DNA from: Chelydra serpentina
Taxonomy: Eukaryota > Chordata > Testudines > Chelydridae
Direction: 5' to 3'
Length of the DNA stretch: 64,000 bases
Assembly: GCA_037349315.1 (NCBI GenBank)
Contig: JBAIAC010000048.1
Coordinates: 43,774,501 to 43,838,500, forward strand
Below are positions 9,471 through 22,640 of the stretch, in pieces. Below the pieces are notes generated by a model. That model was not told where the DNA came from, made no database searches, and was given only the letters and a program-made list of their open reading frames with translations. The translations under genes and the position numbers were made by a program. Positions within the stretch are counted from its first letter, which is position 1, and each line of letters opens with the position of its first letter.

Positions 9471-12400
9471 AACAGTTGCCTTCTCATTTTTTTTCCTAAG
9501 GATAATTTCCTACAGTTTTCTGTATGTCAAAGATGATTGAGAACAAGACTAATAAAATAACATGATTTGCATAAAAGAACTTCTGGCATCGTTGGATTAG
9601 CTAGAGCTTAAATGTAGGAAAGTAGCAATAGTGATCGTTTACTGACACAGCTTTCTCTCCATCACCTGGTGATACTGTGGGATAGTCAAGACAAACTGTG
9701 CAGTACAGCAGTTCTCGCATTATATCCCTGAGCAATATTTGATTGTGGATCAAGTCCTAAGCTGTGAATCTGGAAGTTCACATGCCAATAATGAACAGTT
9801 AATACTGTCTAATTCAAAAGTTCAATGAATTTCTGTGTAAATATTGTAACACATACATGCTGGGGAATTAGGTTGGATAGTAAGCACTAATCCTCAAATC
9901 TAACCCGACTGAATTAAAAACAAGGCTTCTCTAACAAGGTTAAAGCAAAACTGTCAGGTTCTTGAGGACGCAAGTTAATACTCAGTAACAGATGTTTCTC
10001 AGACATTACCACAGTCAGACGCCTGTGTAAGGAAAAACTGGCAAATAACTCAGAGGTTTACCTTTCTTTCTTTAGAATCCATTGCATCACAAAACCAAAA
10101 TACAGACGCATTATGCATGGGTGATGCTTTCAAGTGAATCAATGGAAAGTCTATAACTCGTAGACATCCAATATTCCTTGGAACGAACACTGGCATAATG
10201 TGATTGGACAACAACATTTTTAAGATGTATAATTCTTTATCTTCTACTTTGGGTTTATAAAAGTGCAATATTAATTTTGTTAGTCAAGTAGGGAAACAAA
10301 AGACTTTGGGCCTGATTTTTAAATGTATTTTTAAAGATGCAGATAGCTGCTTATTGGGATTTTCAAAAGTGTCTCAGTGCCTAACTCACATTTATTTCAG
10401 TGAATATATGTTCCACCTAGGCAGGAAAAGCAAGAGCTCTGATTTCCCATGAGGCAATGTATTACATTGCCATTAGTTTACTGACTGGCATTAGAGTTTA
10501 GATGTTAAAGGAATTTGGTGTTCACTTAAGATATTAGAGACTTGATTTTCAGTCAGTTGGTTGGCGTGTAAATACACATCTGTTTTGTGCTTGTGGTAGC
10601 AGATATACGTGCATGAAACTTACACCCAAATATGGCTATAAAGATGCTTCTCTAGCTACATGTGGATGCAAATTGGGAATTTGTGTGTGGAAAAAATAGC
10701 CATGTATTAGCATACATGCAAATATTTCCCGACAAATGTACAGTACTGTAAATTAGGCCCTAGGAGTAGAGTTCTACTTCAGAAATTGTTGCTGTGCTAT
10801 AAAAATGTTTATCTACATACATAGTAATTGTAGTTTACCTTAAAGATCCCAGGCAGATACAAAAAACTCTTACCTGTCAGCTTATTATAGCCAAGAACTA
10901 ATGTCCAATATACCTCTTCATGGCAGGGTCTGGAGGCAGCTAGAGCTATCAAACATCTGGGATTATAGTGGAAATTCACACCTATTATTTTCCTGCCCCA
11001 CAGAGGGTTCTTCCAGAGCTGACAGTGCTAGAGATATAACACCCATGAAAAAGAAACATTGTAAAGGTTACAAACACTTTGCTCCTCAGACAGGCTGACT
11101 AGGAACTCTGACATACTTTGCTTTCGGGATTGTTGGATCATCAGATACTAACAGTTGAGGGGGTAAGAAATTGGCAGCTTTTCTTTTTGAAGTGGCCCCT
11201 GATCTCCATTAGAGGGGAACTGACTAGCAAAGAGATACTAGAAGTGAGAGAAGGAAGATCTTCAGTAATTCCTTACTCCCTTGTAATTATCTGGTTAGGT
11301 ACCACAACATAGAATATCTTTTTTAGTAAATGCTGCCTTGGAAGAAACCTGGAGGAGTATAAATTCTGGAACAGTTGGTGACTTTGCAGATCTCTGTTGA
11401 AAACTGCAGATTCCTCCACAGAAGACATGGGTGTTGGTCTTTGGAGCTTAGATTATTTTTTGTTTTTATTAGTTTAAATGCTAATTTAGATCCATATTGC
11501 TTGCTAATGCGGTGTTTTCCCACTGTAACTTGGGTACAAAACCAGAGAGAGAGAGGTAGACTTCTGGATTGCTTTAGTACTTGTTAGATAAATACTTAGT
11601 GCTCTCCTGACATATGGTCTGTCAGGCTTTATCCTTTCCATGCGGTGGATCTGGGCAAAAAGATAGGATCAAAGATTGTTTTGGATTTGTGAAGTGATGA
11701 GTTGCATATCCATGCAAAATCTGATGTAGTCCATAAGACTGCTTTATCTGAATGAAGCATTGTTCTTCTATAGACACAGCTCTCAGCTCAGATTCTCCTG
11801 GCTGCAGGAATTGACATTAGAACAGTTATTCTGATAGAATGGAATTCAGAAGCATTACATTCTTCTTGAATTCATTGATGGTGTGAGTTTTGTCAAAATA
11901 AGGCCAGACTAAAATGTAAGGAAGGACTTTGAGATTTGATCTCTGATGTTGTTAATTATTTATTTTGATGTTTACCATGGGAGCTAGTTGCTTCTGTACA
12001 AGCTGCATTGAATCACAAGCTGTGAAAAATGCCTAATACATTACTCAGCTGAAGTTTAATTTTATCTTTTCCTATTGAAGAAAGCACGAAGGTCATCACT
12101 GTGCAGCAGAAAGCATACAACACAATACAATAGTAATCTCTGAAAAGTCAATGTTCTATTTTCTGCAGTATTGTCAGATTCTTCTCAAATCAACATAAAT
12201 GATCATCAAAAATGTGTAAGGCAGAGTAGATATTGATTGATTTCAATTAGAGGAGGGAATAGTTTTCTGAAAATAAGGGAACTAATGAGAAAGTTAATTC
12301 AAATTAAGTTCTTTATAGCATAAGCTAGCGAAAAGATTTTGAGTTCCACTTTCTACAATTTCTGTAAAAAATTCTCTGCTAAAAACTTTCTTCACTTAGG

Positions 12401-13595
12401 ACAGTCACATTTCTCATAGGTATTGCCAATTACTTCAGCGTAACATGAAAAGAAGTCATTCTGTACCTACTGGGGACTTTCAGCTCAGGCCAGTGGTGCC
12501 TCAGACCCATAGTAAAGATTATTTTTCAGATTAATTGATGATAGGGCATTCAACAGAACCCTTTTTTTTCACTTTAGGGTATAGAAGTATCAGACATTCA
12601 GAAACCTTTCTCTTAATAAAAGTACCTTTTGAAACAGGGTTCAATAAAGGCTAGGGAACAAAAGAGAGGGTTTTGAATGGTACAAATATCAAAACTTTTA
12701 CAAGAGTCTGTTTCTTGGCATGCTAATGACCAGGATATGGAAAGTGTGCTGGGTCTTCTCCTTTGCATGGGAAATTAACAAGGATATCAGATTAGCATTG
12801 AGTCCCAAATGCTAGGCCCACTTCTGCGCAACAGCCATGGACCACATAAGGGTCAAGGCATTTATTTGATGTTTTTTAGGTATACTTTATTTACCTCAAT
12901 AAAGCACCAACATTGTGGCCAACAAGAACAGGTTGACTGAAATAACAGTAATTACTTCTACTAAAGAAAACAAAATTTGCTGAGAAATCTGAAGTGAAGC
13001 AATGCTCTGACATAAGTTGATTTGCATTTCAGATTTGGAGTTATGTGCTTTAAAAGGTTATTGGCTAATAGTTAGCACCCATGAGCACCTAAATATCATG
13101 TGACACTGTGACACATTTCATCGGAATCACTCTTAAATTCTTGATGTATTTTCAAGCTATTTTTAATTAGGAAGTAAAGTAACTTAAACCATGAAGGAGT
13201 CTAAATATTGCTGAAACATTGGCTGACAGTAATTCTGGGCCAGATTTTTGCAAAGCACGTGTAGAAAAACTGTGCAAGCTTCTCTGTCTTCCCAGCTACT
13301 ATATCTGTAAACTCCAATGCATGCACACATCATAATTTGGACACACTCATGGCTATATGCATGAGCTAATCAGGAGTTTGCGAGAGTGCACATCAGGTGC
13401 ACACACTTTAGAAAAAATGGGCCTTCCAAAAGTATCCTTGAAAAAATATCATGGAGACACAAATAGTTTAATGTAAAATGTGAAGTTAGCTGATAGGAAC
13501 TAAACTTCAGGCTTTGATGAGCCGTTGTGTTACAGGTTTGTGTAAATTTTGTATAAATTAAAAAAGGAATGTATGTTTTGTTCATGTGTTTTCTA
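9471..13595. other. long unassigned non-coding stretch
   Basis: About 4.1 kb with only short open frames and no recognisable domains. A degraded copy of the palindromic repeat seen at 3941 lies at about 10307-10430 ('gggcctgattttt', 'gggattttcaaaagtgtct', 'agtgcctaactcacattt'). The rest looks like unique AT-rich sequence. Confidence 0.45.
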
Positions 13596-13770
13596 GACCG
13601 GGGATTGTCAACCTTTTTCTTTCTGAGTCCCCCGCAACATGCTCTAAAAATTCCACGGCCCACCGGTGCCAGCCACAGCAACTGGTTTTCTGCATATAAA
13701 AGCCAGGGCCAGTGTTAAGGGGTAGCAAGCAGGGGAATTGCCTGGGACCCACGCCACAATTCTAGACTAC
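13596..13770. repeat. non-autonomous hAT-like fragment
   Basis: Starts CGGGGATTGTCAACCTTTTT, continues through CACGGCCCACCGGTGCCAG and ends in a CAGGGGAATTGCCTGGGACC region, a turtle MITE-like sequence. The right terminus was not found. Confidence 0.4.
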
Positions 13771-14567
13771 AGATAATTGTTCAAATTTTTGGATTAAAAA
13801 ACACTAAGCATGGTAGGATTGTAATCAGGAGGCATATAACTAGTTAATTTTGTAAAGTTCAGCTATTAAATTAGCTCTGGAAAATGGAGGAAAAACTTTA
13901 AGGGGAGGGAAGGAGTAGGCAAGAGAATTTTTCTAGACTCTTGTTTCTCTCAGTGTGTTTGCCACTTTCATATGCAATGCAAGGAGCATAACTGAAGGCA
14001 GAGCTTATTGCTGTCACTGATTTCTGTTACAAAAATATGACAGGAAGGAAAGAATAATATTGGAGTGATTAATGCTGCTAGGTTTCTTCCATTCTGTGAG
14101 GCAGAGGTCTAAGTCACTGAGCACAAAATTAAAGGTACAAATGGTGGTTGAGTGGCATGGAAAGAGATAAAACAGTCAACTGTTTAATCGAAAGAAACTT
14201 GTGGAAGTTTAATAAAAAATAATTCATTTTCACTGAAAATTGTTTCGTTAACAATTGAAAAAGACTGAATAAGTGTGCTCCTCTGCCAATTTTTAAGGCA
14301 CCTTCACCCTATTGCATCTAGTTAGCTACAGGGCTATTTGAAAGGAAATGACTAATGCTTTGTTGTTGGCTATGGCAGAGGGAATAAGGGCCGGCCTAGC
14401 CAAGACTTCTGTAGCATTTTGGGAGCTGGCCCCAGAAAGATCATGTAATGGAAGGCAACCGCAAGGCCTGCTGAGAAAGGGACAGTACTCTCCAGGTCTT
14501 CCCGTGTGCTCAGCATGAGGCGCTGTCGGGAGGGGAAGAAGAGCAGCAGTTTACTGGAGAGACTCTC
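13771..14567. other. unassigned non-coding stretch
   Basis: No gene or named repeat recognised. A GGGCCGGCCTAGCC at 14389 resembles hAT-type termini but has no partner. Confidence 0.4.
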
Positions 14568-15075
14568 CTGGGGCCGAGGGATTGGCAGTTTCGTGCCCTA
14601 GGTGAAATTACCTTGCACCAGCTCTGTGCGCTCCCCCCCCCCCCCCCCGAGGCAGCCAGCTCCCCCACCCGCGGCAGCCGGCTTCCCCCACCCCCCCACT
14701 GGTGGCTATCCACCCCGCTCGCAGTAGCTCAGCCCCCTGCCTGCGGACCGCGGCAGCCTCCCTCCCCACCCGCGGCGAGCCACCCCCTGCCTCCCGGCTC
14801 CATGCTCAGCCGCTGAGCCGAGCGTGGAGCCGGGAGGTGGGAGGCAGCCGCGGTGAGCCGCACGCGAAGCCCTGCTGAGCCCCAGCGGCAGGGCAACAGC
14901 CCTCGCCACAGAAGGGCTTCACGAGGAAGCGGGCGGCTGCCTCCTGCCTCCCGGCTCAAGCAGGGAGGCAAGAGGCAGCCGCCCGCCACCAAGGGTGGAG
15001 AAATGCCACCCCCCCCCCCAAATCTTGGTGCCCTAGGCGACTGCCTAGGGTCGTCTAGTGATAGCACTGGCCCTG
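14568..15075 (-). mobile_element. GC-rich non-autonomous hAT-like element (relative of 49030-49577)
   Basis: The right end reads GGTGCCCTAGGCGACTGCCT...CACTGGCCCTG and is the inverted counterpart of the left end of the element at 49030 (CAGGGCCGGCGC...AGGCAGTCGCCTAGGGCGCC). The left end is a diverged counterpart of the other terminus. The interior is proline/glycine-codon-like GC-rich repeat DNA with a C run at 14633-14649, which creates spurious open frames on both strands. No clear TSD. Confidence 0.6.
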
Positions 15076-15767
15076 GCAAACGGACTGTGGAGATGGGGGA
15101 AAGCAGGTGAAGGAAACTTCCTGGTGCAGTTACAGTGGTGTGGCTTTGAAGCCTGGTAAGTGCAGCTGCTCTTTTTGGGGGGCCTTACAATGGAACTTGC
15201 AGAGAGGGGGGAGAAAGTTTTTCCTTCTTGTTAGGAGAGTGAAGAGAGAGAAGCCCTGCACTAATGAGAGATTATTTCACCTTGTGAAGATGAACGTCTA
15301 TTTGGTGAAGCTCCTTGCAGCAAGAAACAAAGGTCTATTTAGCCAATGACTATCGAGCTCCTGCAGTTGAGGGCTGTAGTCTTGTTATAAGAATGACTAT
15401 TTGGTGGTGGTTGGATTATTTTTGGGGGAGGGGGGAAGACGATTCTTCTTAACTCCAGAAGAGGAAGACTTTTTTCATCTGTTTTAAGGGCGATTTGCTA
15501 AACGGCTAGTCCAGCAGGAGACTGAGACACCGCTGACATCAGAACAATAAGTTGTACCTGCCCAGGAGAGGATATAAATGTGTGTGTGTTTGTTCATGGC
15601 AGTGAGATGGGAAATAGATATGGAGAGAGCAGAGATTTTTTTTAAAATCATTCATTGGTGTTTTCAAATGGAGATTAAATAGCTATTAGTTCAACCTCCT
15701 TGTGACTAATTCTTCCTTGTCTAAGACTGGATAGCTTGCTGCCGATCACCAATGGGAACTACCAAGT
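15076..15767. other. unassigned non-coding stretch
   Basis: An 80-codon frame (15107-15349) has no recognisable domain. A short (TG)n run lies near 15580. Confidence 0.4.
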
Positions 15768-15769
15768 TA

Positions 15770-16584
15770 GGGTTACCAACTTTCTAATTGCACAAAACCT
15801 AACACCCTTGCCCCTTCCCTGCCCCTTCCTTGAGGCCCCGCCTCTTCTCTGAGGCCTTACCCCCTGTTCACTCCACCCCCCTGGGGTTTGGAGGGAGTGC
15901 AGGAGAGGGCTCTGGACTGAGGCACGGGTTGGGGTGTGGGAGGGAGTATGGACTCTGGTGTGAGGCCAGAAATGAGGGGTTAAGGATATGGGAGGGGACT
16001 CCAGGCTGGGGCAGGGGGTTTGAGGTGCAGGGTGCAGGCTCCAGGAGGGAGTTTGGGTGCAGGAGGGGGCTCAGGGCTGGGGCAGGGTGTTGGGGTACTG
16101 GGGGGTGTGGGCTCAGGTGTAGGGCTGGGGATGAGGGGTTTGGGGTGCACAAAGGGGCTCTGGGCTGTCGCAGGAGGTTGGGGTGTTGGAGGGGTTACGG
16201 GCTCTGGAAGAGATTTTGGGTGTGGGAGGGGCCTCAGGGATGGGACAGGGGGTTGGGGCATGGGAGGGGGTGAGGGGTGCAGGCTCTGGGTGGCGCTTAC
16301 CTCGAGGGGCTCCCTAGAAGCAGCGATATGTCCCTCAGCAGCTAGGCGGAGGCGCAGCCAGGCGGCTTTGCGCACTGCCTCCACCTGCAGGCGCCGCCCT
16401 CGCAGCTCCCATTGGCTGCACCTCCATCTAGGAGCTGAGGGATATGTCGCCACTTTCAGGTAGCCATGTGGAGCCAGGTAGGGAGCCTGCCTTAGCCCCA
16501 CCAACTGGACTTTTAATGGACCGGAGCTGATAGGGTCCCTTTTCGACTGGGCGTTATGGTTGAAAACTGGACACCTGGCAACCC
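15770..16584. mobile_element. TA-flanked non-autonomous DNA transposon
   Basis: 815 bp bounded by TA dinucleotides (15768-15769 and 16585-16586). The ends GGGTTACCAAC and, inverted, GGGTTGCCAGG form a short terminal inverted repeat; TA TSD plus these ends suggests a Tc1/mariner-type origin, though hAT is not excluded. The interior is a degenerate G-rich minisatellite (units such as GGGTTTGGGGTGCAGG and GGGCTC) that opens frames on both strands (147, 147 and 174 codons). These are not genes. Confidence 0.6.
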
Positions 16585-16586
16585 TA

Positions 16587-17058
16587 TAGCAAGTACATCT
16601 GTGAAGAAGAGACTTTGCCCCTTATATCAGAATATAAAATAGGACCTAAACTGATGAGTGGGGGGAAAGTGTCACTGTCTAAAATAATGCAAATTATATT
16701 ATTGGTAGGCATTTGATTCATATTGCTTATTCTGTTTTCTGATTCTGGGGATATCTTTAAGTATTGGCACTCCTTACAGCACAGCACCTAAAAACATACC
16801 ATATTTCTATATAAGCAAAAGTAGTTATGTAGTATGATGTAAAGATTACGGCCTAACTCTTTGCCATCCCTTCACCCTGCCTTATTCCTCATCCTTTCTG
16901 TATTCTACTCTGTCTTTTATGTTGAGTGCTGCTAAAGTCTGGAGAGCAAAGTTAGCAGAGCTTCTATATAGCAAAAAAGTAAGATGCCCCTTTCACGTAG
17001 GTTGACATCAGTCTTCACATGCTTTGAGACCTGTAAGATACACTCACTCATCTGGTAA
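16587..17058. other. unassigned non-coding stretch
   Basis: No gene or named repeat recognised. Confidence 0.4.
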
Positions 17059-17060
17059 TA

Positions 17061-17282
17061 CAGGCAAGTCTCATCTTACGCGGGGGTTCCGTTCCGCGGT
17101 TAGCGCGTAAAGCGAAAAACCGCGTATAGTGAAACGCCATTGAGTTGAATGGCGGACGGAATTGCCCGCAGTACCGATGCCGTTTTAAAATGGTTATTTT
17201 TCTTTATTTTTTTTTCTGTTTTTGCCGACCGTGCAAAGCTGAATTCGCGCATGTTAAATGCACCTAAGATGTGACTCGCCTG
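17061..17282. mobile_element. Tigger/pogo-like MITE
   Basis: 222 bp flanked by TA (17059-17060, 17283-17284). Termini CAGGCAAGTCTCATCTTA and, inverted, CAGGCGAGTCACATCTTA pair almost perfectly. CAGGC ends with TA duplication and the internal GGGGTTCCGTTCC...AAAGCGAAAAACCGCG are typical of Tigger-like (pogo) elements. No coding capacity. Confidence 0.75.
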
Positions 17283-17284
17283 TA

Positions 17285-17707
17285 TCTCAATTTTTTCACA
17301 GAAAAATGGCTTCTGTGCTGCAGACATATGAATGAGAGCCTGAAATTGATTTGAGTCAGAATACCAGTCTTGTCTTTGGAATAGTCTTCATGTATTTACT
17401 GTTGAACAATATCATCTCTATAGTTTTCCCAGGCTGAAGAGTTTCTGGAGCCACGGCATACGTAGACAAACCCGTTGCTATCATCCTTGACCGTGTTCCT
17501 GTGTTGTGGATGCTGAAGTGAAAAAGTATGTCTCAAGAGAATGTGAAAAGAAGCTGCCAACACCCTCTACAGGGGGAAAAATGTGTAAATGTTGATGCCA
17601 TAAGCATAGAAAAACCCAGAAATAGTGCATTAGATGCACACAAAGAGTACACTATGTTAAAATGGTGTGAACTGGAGCAATCTGGCAAGAATCTTCAACA
17701 GGGGGCT
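17285..17707. other. unassigned non-coding stretch
   Basis: A 60-codon frame at 17528-17710 lacks a recognisable domain. Nothing else identified. Confidence 0.4.
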
Positions 17708-18720
17708 TAGAGTCAGAAATTCCTATGCCAGAAGGGACCTTGTGATCATGTAGTCTGACCTCCTGTATAATACAGGCCATAGAACTCCCCCCTGCTCCCC
17801 TCAAAAATCCTAGAGCATAGCTTTTTAGAAAAACATCCAATCATATTTTAAAATTGTCAATGATGGAGAATCCACCACCATCTTTGGTAAATTGTTCCCA
17901 TGGTTAATTACCCTCAGTGTTAAAAAGTTAAGTCTTATTTCCAGTCTGAATTTGTCTAACTTCAAATTCCAGCCACTGGACTGTGTTATACCTTTTTTCT
18001 GCTGGATTGAAGAGCCCATTATCAAATATATGGTCCCCAATATAGGTATTTATACACTGGAATCAAGTCACCCCTTAACCTTCTCTTTGTTTAACTGAAT
18101 AGATTGAGCTTCTTGAGTCTATCACTATACAGCATGTTTTCCAGTCCTTTAATCATTTTTGTGGCTTTTTTCTAAATCCCCTCTATTTGTCAACATCCTT
18201 CTTTAATTGTGGGCACCAGAACTGGACACAATTTTTCAACAGTGGTTGCACCAGTGCCAAATGCAGAGATAAAATAACCTCCCTACTCCTACTTGAGATT
18301 CCCCTGTTATGTATGGAAGGATGGCATTAGCCCTTTTGGCCACAACATTGCATGGGAGCGGAGCTCACGTTCAGCTGATTATCACACACCCACCAAATCT
18401 TTTTCAGAGCCACTGGCTTCCGAGAAATAGAGTCCCCCATCCTGTAGGTGTGGCCTGCATTCTTTGTTTCTAGATGTATACATTTACATATGGACATATT
18501 AAAACTCGTATTATTAGCTTGTCTCCAACTTGCCAAGTGCTCCAGATCGCTCTGTATCAGTGACTTGTCCTCTTCTTTATTTACTACTCCCTGAATTTTA
18601 TCAGTGTTGATTTTATGTTTTCTTCCAGATCATTGATAAAAATGTTAAATATAGTGTAGGGCCAAGAACTGATCCTTGTGCATCATTGGATCCACCATTG
18701 AATATACAATTTGAGCAGCC
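17708..18720 (-). mobile_element. old CR1 LINE fragment, 3' portion
   Basis: Minus-strand CR1. Its 3' end is at about 17708 (AGAAGGGACCTTGTGATCAT). The minus frame at 17825-18040 reads LDKFRLEIRLNFLTLRVINH, the counterpart of [16 protein letters not shown] in CR1 copy 1. ACCAGAACTGGACACA near 18216 is the antisense of the conserved GTGTCCAGTTTTGG block. Further 5' sequence runs to about 18720 with the usual CR1 phrases (CATCCTGTAGGTGTGGCCTG, CCAGATCGCTCTGTATCAGT). Many stops and frameshifts make this a pseudogene. Confidence 0.8.
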
Positions 18721-18751
18721 ATACTTACAATTCAATATGTTTGGTTGGAGA

Positions 18752-18902
18752 CAATGTTCCCTTTAATTTTTGACAGGCCATGTGTGCAAAAAATTTCTTC
18801 TGTGCAAATTTTTGACAGGCTGTGTGCGCAAAAATGTATTCTGTGCAAATTGTTGTGCATCTGTGCAAATTTTTGTGCGCGCGGTGTTTAGCGGGAACGG
18901 CG
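18752..18902. mobile_element. short hAT-like MITE with degenerate 8-bp TSD
   Basis: Ends CAATGTTCCCTTTAATTTTT and ...TTAGCGGGAACGGCG pair through GTTCCC/GGGAAC. The flanks GTTGGAGA (18744-18751) and TTTGGAGG (18903-18910) agree at 6 of 8 bases, as a decayed hAT TSD would. Internally, units of TGTGCAAA...TTTTTGACAGGC are repeated. Confidence 0.5.
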
Positions 18903-21900
18903 TTTGGAGGTATGGTAGGTAAATTAAATTGCACAAAAGAAGACATACACTGTTACTGTGTGTGCAAGCATGTGCTTTCTGACTCTTCATATGAGACTGA
19001 TGCCAATAAATTAGATTCTTGAGGAACATGCCAGTGTTCGGCACATATTTACACTGTGATGTTCTTCCTCCTTCTATACCTTCATTAACCACATCCATTG
19101 CTGACAATATATGCTGTGCTGGTTGTAGTGGTTCTGCTGCAGCATATTTTTCTTTACTTTTCCTTGTCAAATTTTAAACTTAGAGGCAGAAGAATATGAA
19201 TATTAAAATGGCAGAGACTGTGAAAATGAAAATCCATGTCTGGTGTGTGAAACTGACTGTAATGTTATACAGTTAGAAGTATATGATAAATTAAGTGATC
19301 AGTTTAATTTACCTTTCTCTGTATACTTTGTTCCCATTACTGCTAATAGGAGTTATGCATGCAGATCCAGAGTAGAATATGCCAGACCCTAGAATGGCTA
19401 AATTATGCCCACAGGTACCTTTCGGAAAACCGCTTTTTTAGTTTTATTTGTTATTGTACATTACCATTAATCTTGAATCTAGCGATCAAGATTGAAGTGT
19501 TTGCATGCACAGGATTTTCAAAGTAAAGACTTTGGCAACTGTTCATCCCAGAATTAGGTGTAATTTAACCTTTATGGGACAAATCTTGCAATCCTTATGC
19601 TTTGATAAAACTCCCATTGACATCAACAAGAGTTTTGCCCGAGTAGATACTTAAATACTACCATAGTAGGCCTTATTTCCGATAAATATAATAAATGTTA
19701 AGCATGAACAATGCATGTGCTGTACAGTGCTTGAGGTTATGTGGGCATTTGTCATCGCCACACTATAAAACTCCTCCTTTTCATATTAAAGACATGTTTC
19801 ATGGCTTGATTTACCTTTACTAGCCTAACAGTTTGATGCAGTTTTCTAAAACTGATACTCAGTCTTAACTCAAACAGATTGAAGCACTCCATAATTTGAA
19901 ATGGTAGCCTCAAAATGCTAATCAATGATGAAAACCAAATCAGTGCTTGGCTTTCCCTGGCACTCTCTGTGAGCCATATTATTGCATCCTTCCATTTCTA
20001 ATTGGGTCTGGGAGTAACATTGTTGGGAGGAAGTTTTGAAGCTGGTGTAATTTACAAAGACTTCTATTAAGGCAATGTGTAAAAGTAACAAGTGAATACT
20101 TCATTAAGAGACTAAGAATTCCAGTAAATCAGTTATCTGTGTCTTGGATCTGAATTTTGTACCTTGGAGATCACAGGCCTTTATGTTAGATTCATGTCAC
20201 CCCATCTCATTCTCTCCAGAATATTTAAGAAACCAGTGTTAAAGCTGTGGTTTCTCATCCCTGAAACTGTTTGTTTGTGTAGTGATTTTAGCAATTTGGC
20301 AAACTTGTCACAGATCCTCCCTGAGATTTTATTGTGGAATTTGCTGGCAAATTAGCTTTCTCTTAGAAATTATTCCAGTTCTCAAGGTGGGATTATGGAA
20401 ACCTCAAATATTGCATGTTTTTCTTATTCTCTTCAGTTAGAAAACATCTTTCTTGGACATTCTAATTCATTAAGACTTGGGATAGGCTTTTCATCACCTG
20501 GATAGTTTGGAATTTACTCTTAAAATGTTGGGTACAGTATTCTCTAATTATTTTTTTAACAAGGAAGGAACGTTGTATTTTCAGTCTGAGCTTCCTTCAT
20601 CTTGAAGAGAGTAAGCTGCTTTTCTGTCCTGCTTACAGTAATGTGTTATGAGATCACAACAGTGCTTTTCATTAGTGACTGTGAAGTAGGTACTGCTTGA
20701 TGTAGAATAGCTTTAAAGCTTAATGTTCTTATTATGAAAAAATGAACTTTAAAACCCATAAACTTTCACATTGCTTTTTACAGTAATACAGCTTCTATGC
20801 TCAGATCATAACTTGTGCTTGGTTAATGTAATTATCCAGAAATATGGGACTTCAAGATTAAAAACCTGTTTCAGTGTTTGTCTAGCCTTTTTAAAATATG
20901 AAGGAGTTAATAAGTACTATTACTATAGTGTCTACTTCAGAGAAATTGCTCAAGGAATAAATCTAGTTAAAAATGAACCCTTCTGTGCACTTAACCAAAC
21001 ATTAAAGGGCCCAGTAGTAGTCTCTTTGCATGTATCTGAATGGATCTTTATTTACGGCAGGTTTCATCATCTGCATGTGTTGAGCAATGTGTTTCTTCGG
21101 CTCTCTCCATGTAAAATGTGCAGGCAGGTAATGGCATGCCATAGGTTAGTAGGAGATTAGAATATTTTAGGTGCATTTTATTTTAATTGCACAGTTGTCT
21201 TGGGAATCATCTCACAATGATGGTGTGGTGTAAGGTGGCAGCATGAATGAATCCTGTAGCTGATACTTTAGTCCTGATTTACGTACAAGGAGTGCTATGA
21301 TAATTTAAAACAGAATAAGTATGAGACTCAGAGAAAGGGGAATGACAAGTCCTGTCACATCTTGCCTGGTGGCCATAAAATGACTGTGCTGTGTATCTCC
21401 ACTATATGGATATGTGGGTGAAGAAATTACAACAAATTTGCAACTAGTGAAGTAACAGCTCGGATCTACGTGAAATCTATTGCAAAGTACATACCATACT
21501 CTTTTCTGCTTCTAGCAAAAATATGCTGGGTTATAAGGAGAGCTGGGGAAAGGGAAAGGGAACCTGAACACACTTTAAGCATGTTTTGGGTAAACTCATC
21601 AGGGACCGCTTCAAAGATCAGATCCACAGCCTTAGTAGAAACGTAAGCTAGTTTTCTGCCACTGCTGTTACACTGGCCACACTGATGCACTATACATGAT
21701 TCTCAACTCTGCTTCCCTTGGGCACTATAGAGCTAGGCTCCAATTAGTAATCACAGCCTTGTGTAGAGGAGTGTGCACAAAGGCCACACCCTCTGACACT
21801 GGAACAGGAGCCTTGGTGGGGCTGCTCCTCATCCTTCAAGCAAATTAGGGAGAACCTTCCTATCCTCATCCCTATGTAGTTCACCCACTCCTTTCCTCTC

Positions 21901-22484
21901 CGTCCCTCCCCAACACACACAGCCTGCTTACTTGGACTTTGTCCAGCGGGAAGTTGGAGTGGGAGTAAATTTTACCCAGTAGTTAAAAATCAAAGAAACA
22001 AAGAAAACTGCTGCATAACTGATTTTTTTCCCCATCCAGTAGGCAGTGCAACAGTAGGCTCTGCAATTCTTGTAGGTTTTTTTAAGTATTTTGCCATTTG
22101 TTCATTTTTCTGCAGTAGCAACCCCTGTATTAAGGTTGCCTTACATTTCCCATTAAAAACAATCTGACTTTTGGAAAATTTCTAATGTCTCATGAAATTC
22201 TAGTGTTTTCATCAGGATTTTGAAAAATTGAAAGGGGATGGTCCTGCGATCAGGGAGGTGCTTTTTTGTTCTCTCCATGAAAAACCAAGCAGGTTTGGCT
22301 TAGCTATTAATTATTGATAATTCTTATTTGCAGTTTGCATTATGCGCAGATGATCTTGCTAGAAGCTAAAATCGCTCAACATGCCATTAGCACTGAGTAT
22401 GTTCCCCAGTGTCTCACTTCCCCACAGAACTGAACATCCAGATGGGACACTGGCAGAATGGTCAACATTTCTGAAAATTGGGCC
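18903..22484. other. long unassigned non-coding stretch
   Basis: About 3.6 kb without a convincing gene. The longest frame, 129 codons at 20771-21160, has no recognisable domain, no visible coding-like codon bias and no obvious splice context. No named repeat identified with confidence. Confidence 0.4.
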
Positions 22485-22640
22485 CAGATGCCTCATGAGG
22501 AGACCTCAGTTAGAGGCCACCTGTGAAAAAATTCATTTTAAGTGACCTCCCCAGCATGACAGAGGAAATCTGTGACAGAGGCAGGGACACAATCCAGTTC
22601 TCTTGTATGTTATTCATCTTCCATAACCACAAGTCTATCC
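22485..22640 (-). repeat. old MIR/CORE-SINE-type relic
   Basis: AAGTGACCTCCCCAGCATGA, then CAGAGGAAATCTGTGACAGA and GGGACACAATCCAGTTCTC, follow the reverse complement of MIR-type SINEs. Diverged. Confidence 0.5.

Noticed and set aside
14510..16504. Overlapping open frames up to 174 codons on both strands, rich in Pro, Gly, Ser and Arg
   Set aside because: They lie in GC-rich tandem arrays inside non-autonomous transposons. Frames on both strands at once and low-complexity composition show an artefact.
20771..21160. 129-codon plus-strand frame as a possible host exon or small gene
   Set aside because: No recognisable domain, AT-driven composition, no convincing promoter or splice context. 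Length is within chance for 64 kb on six frames.
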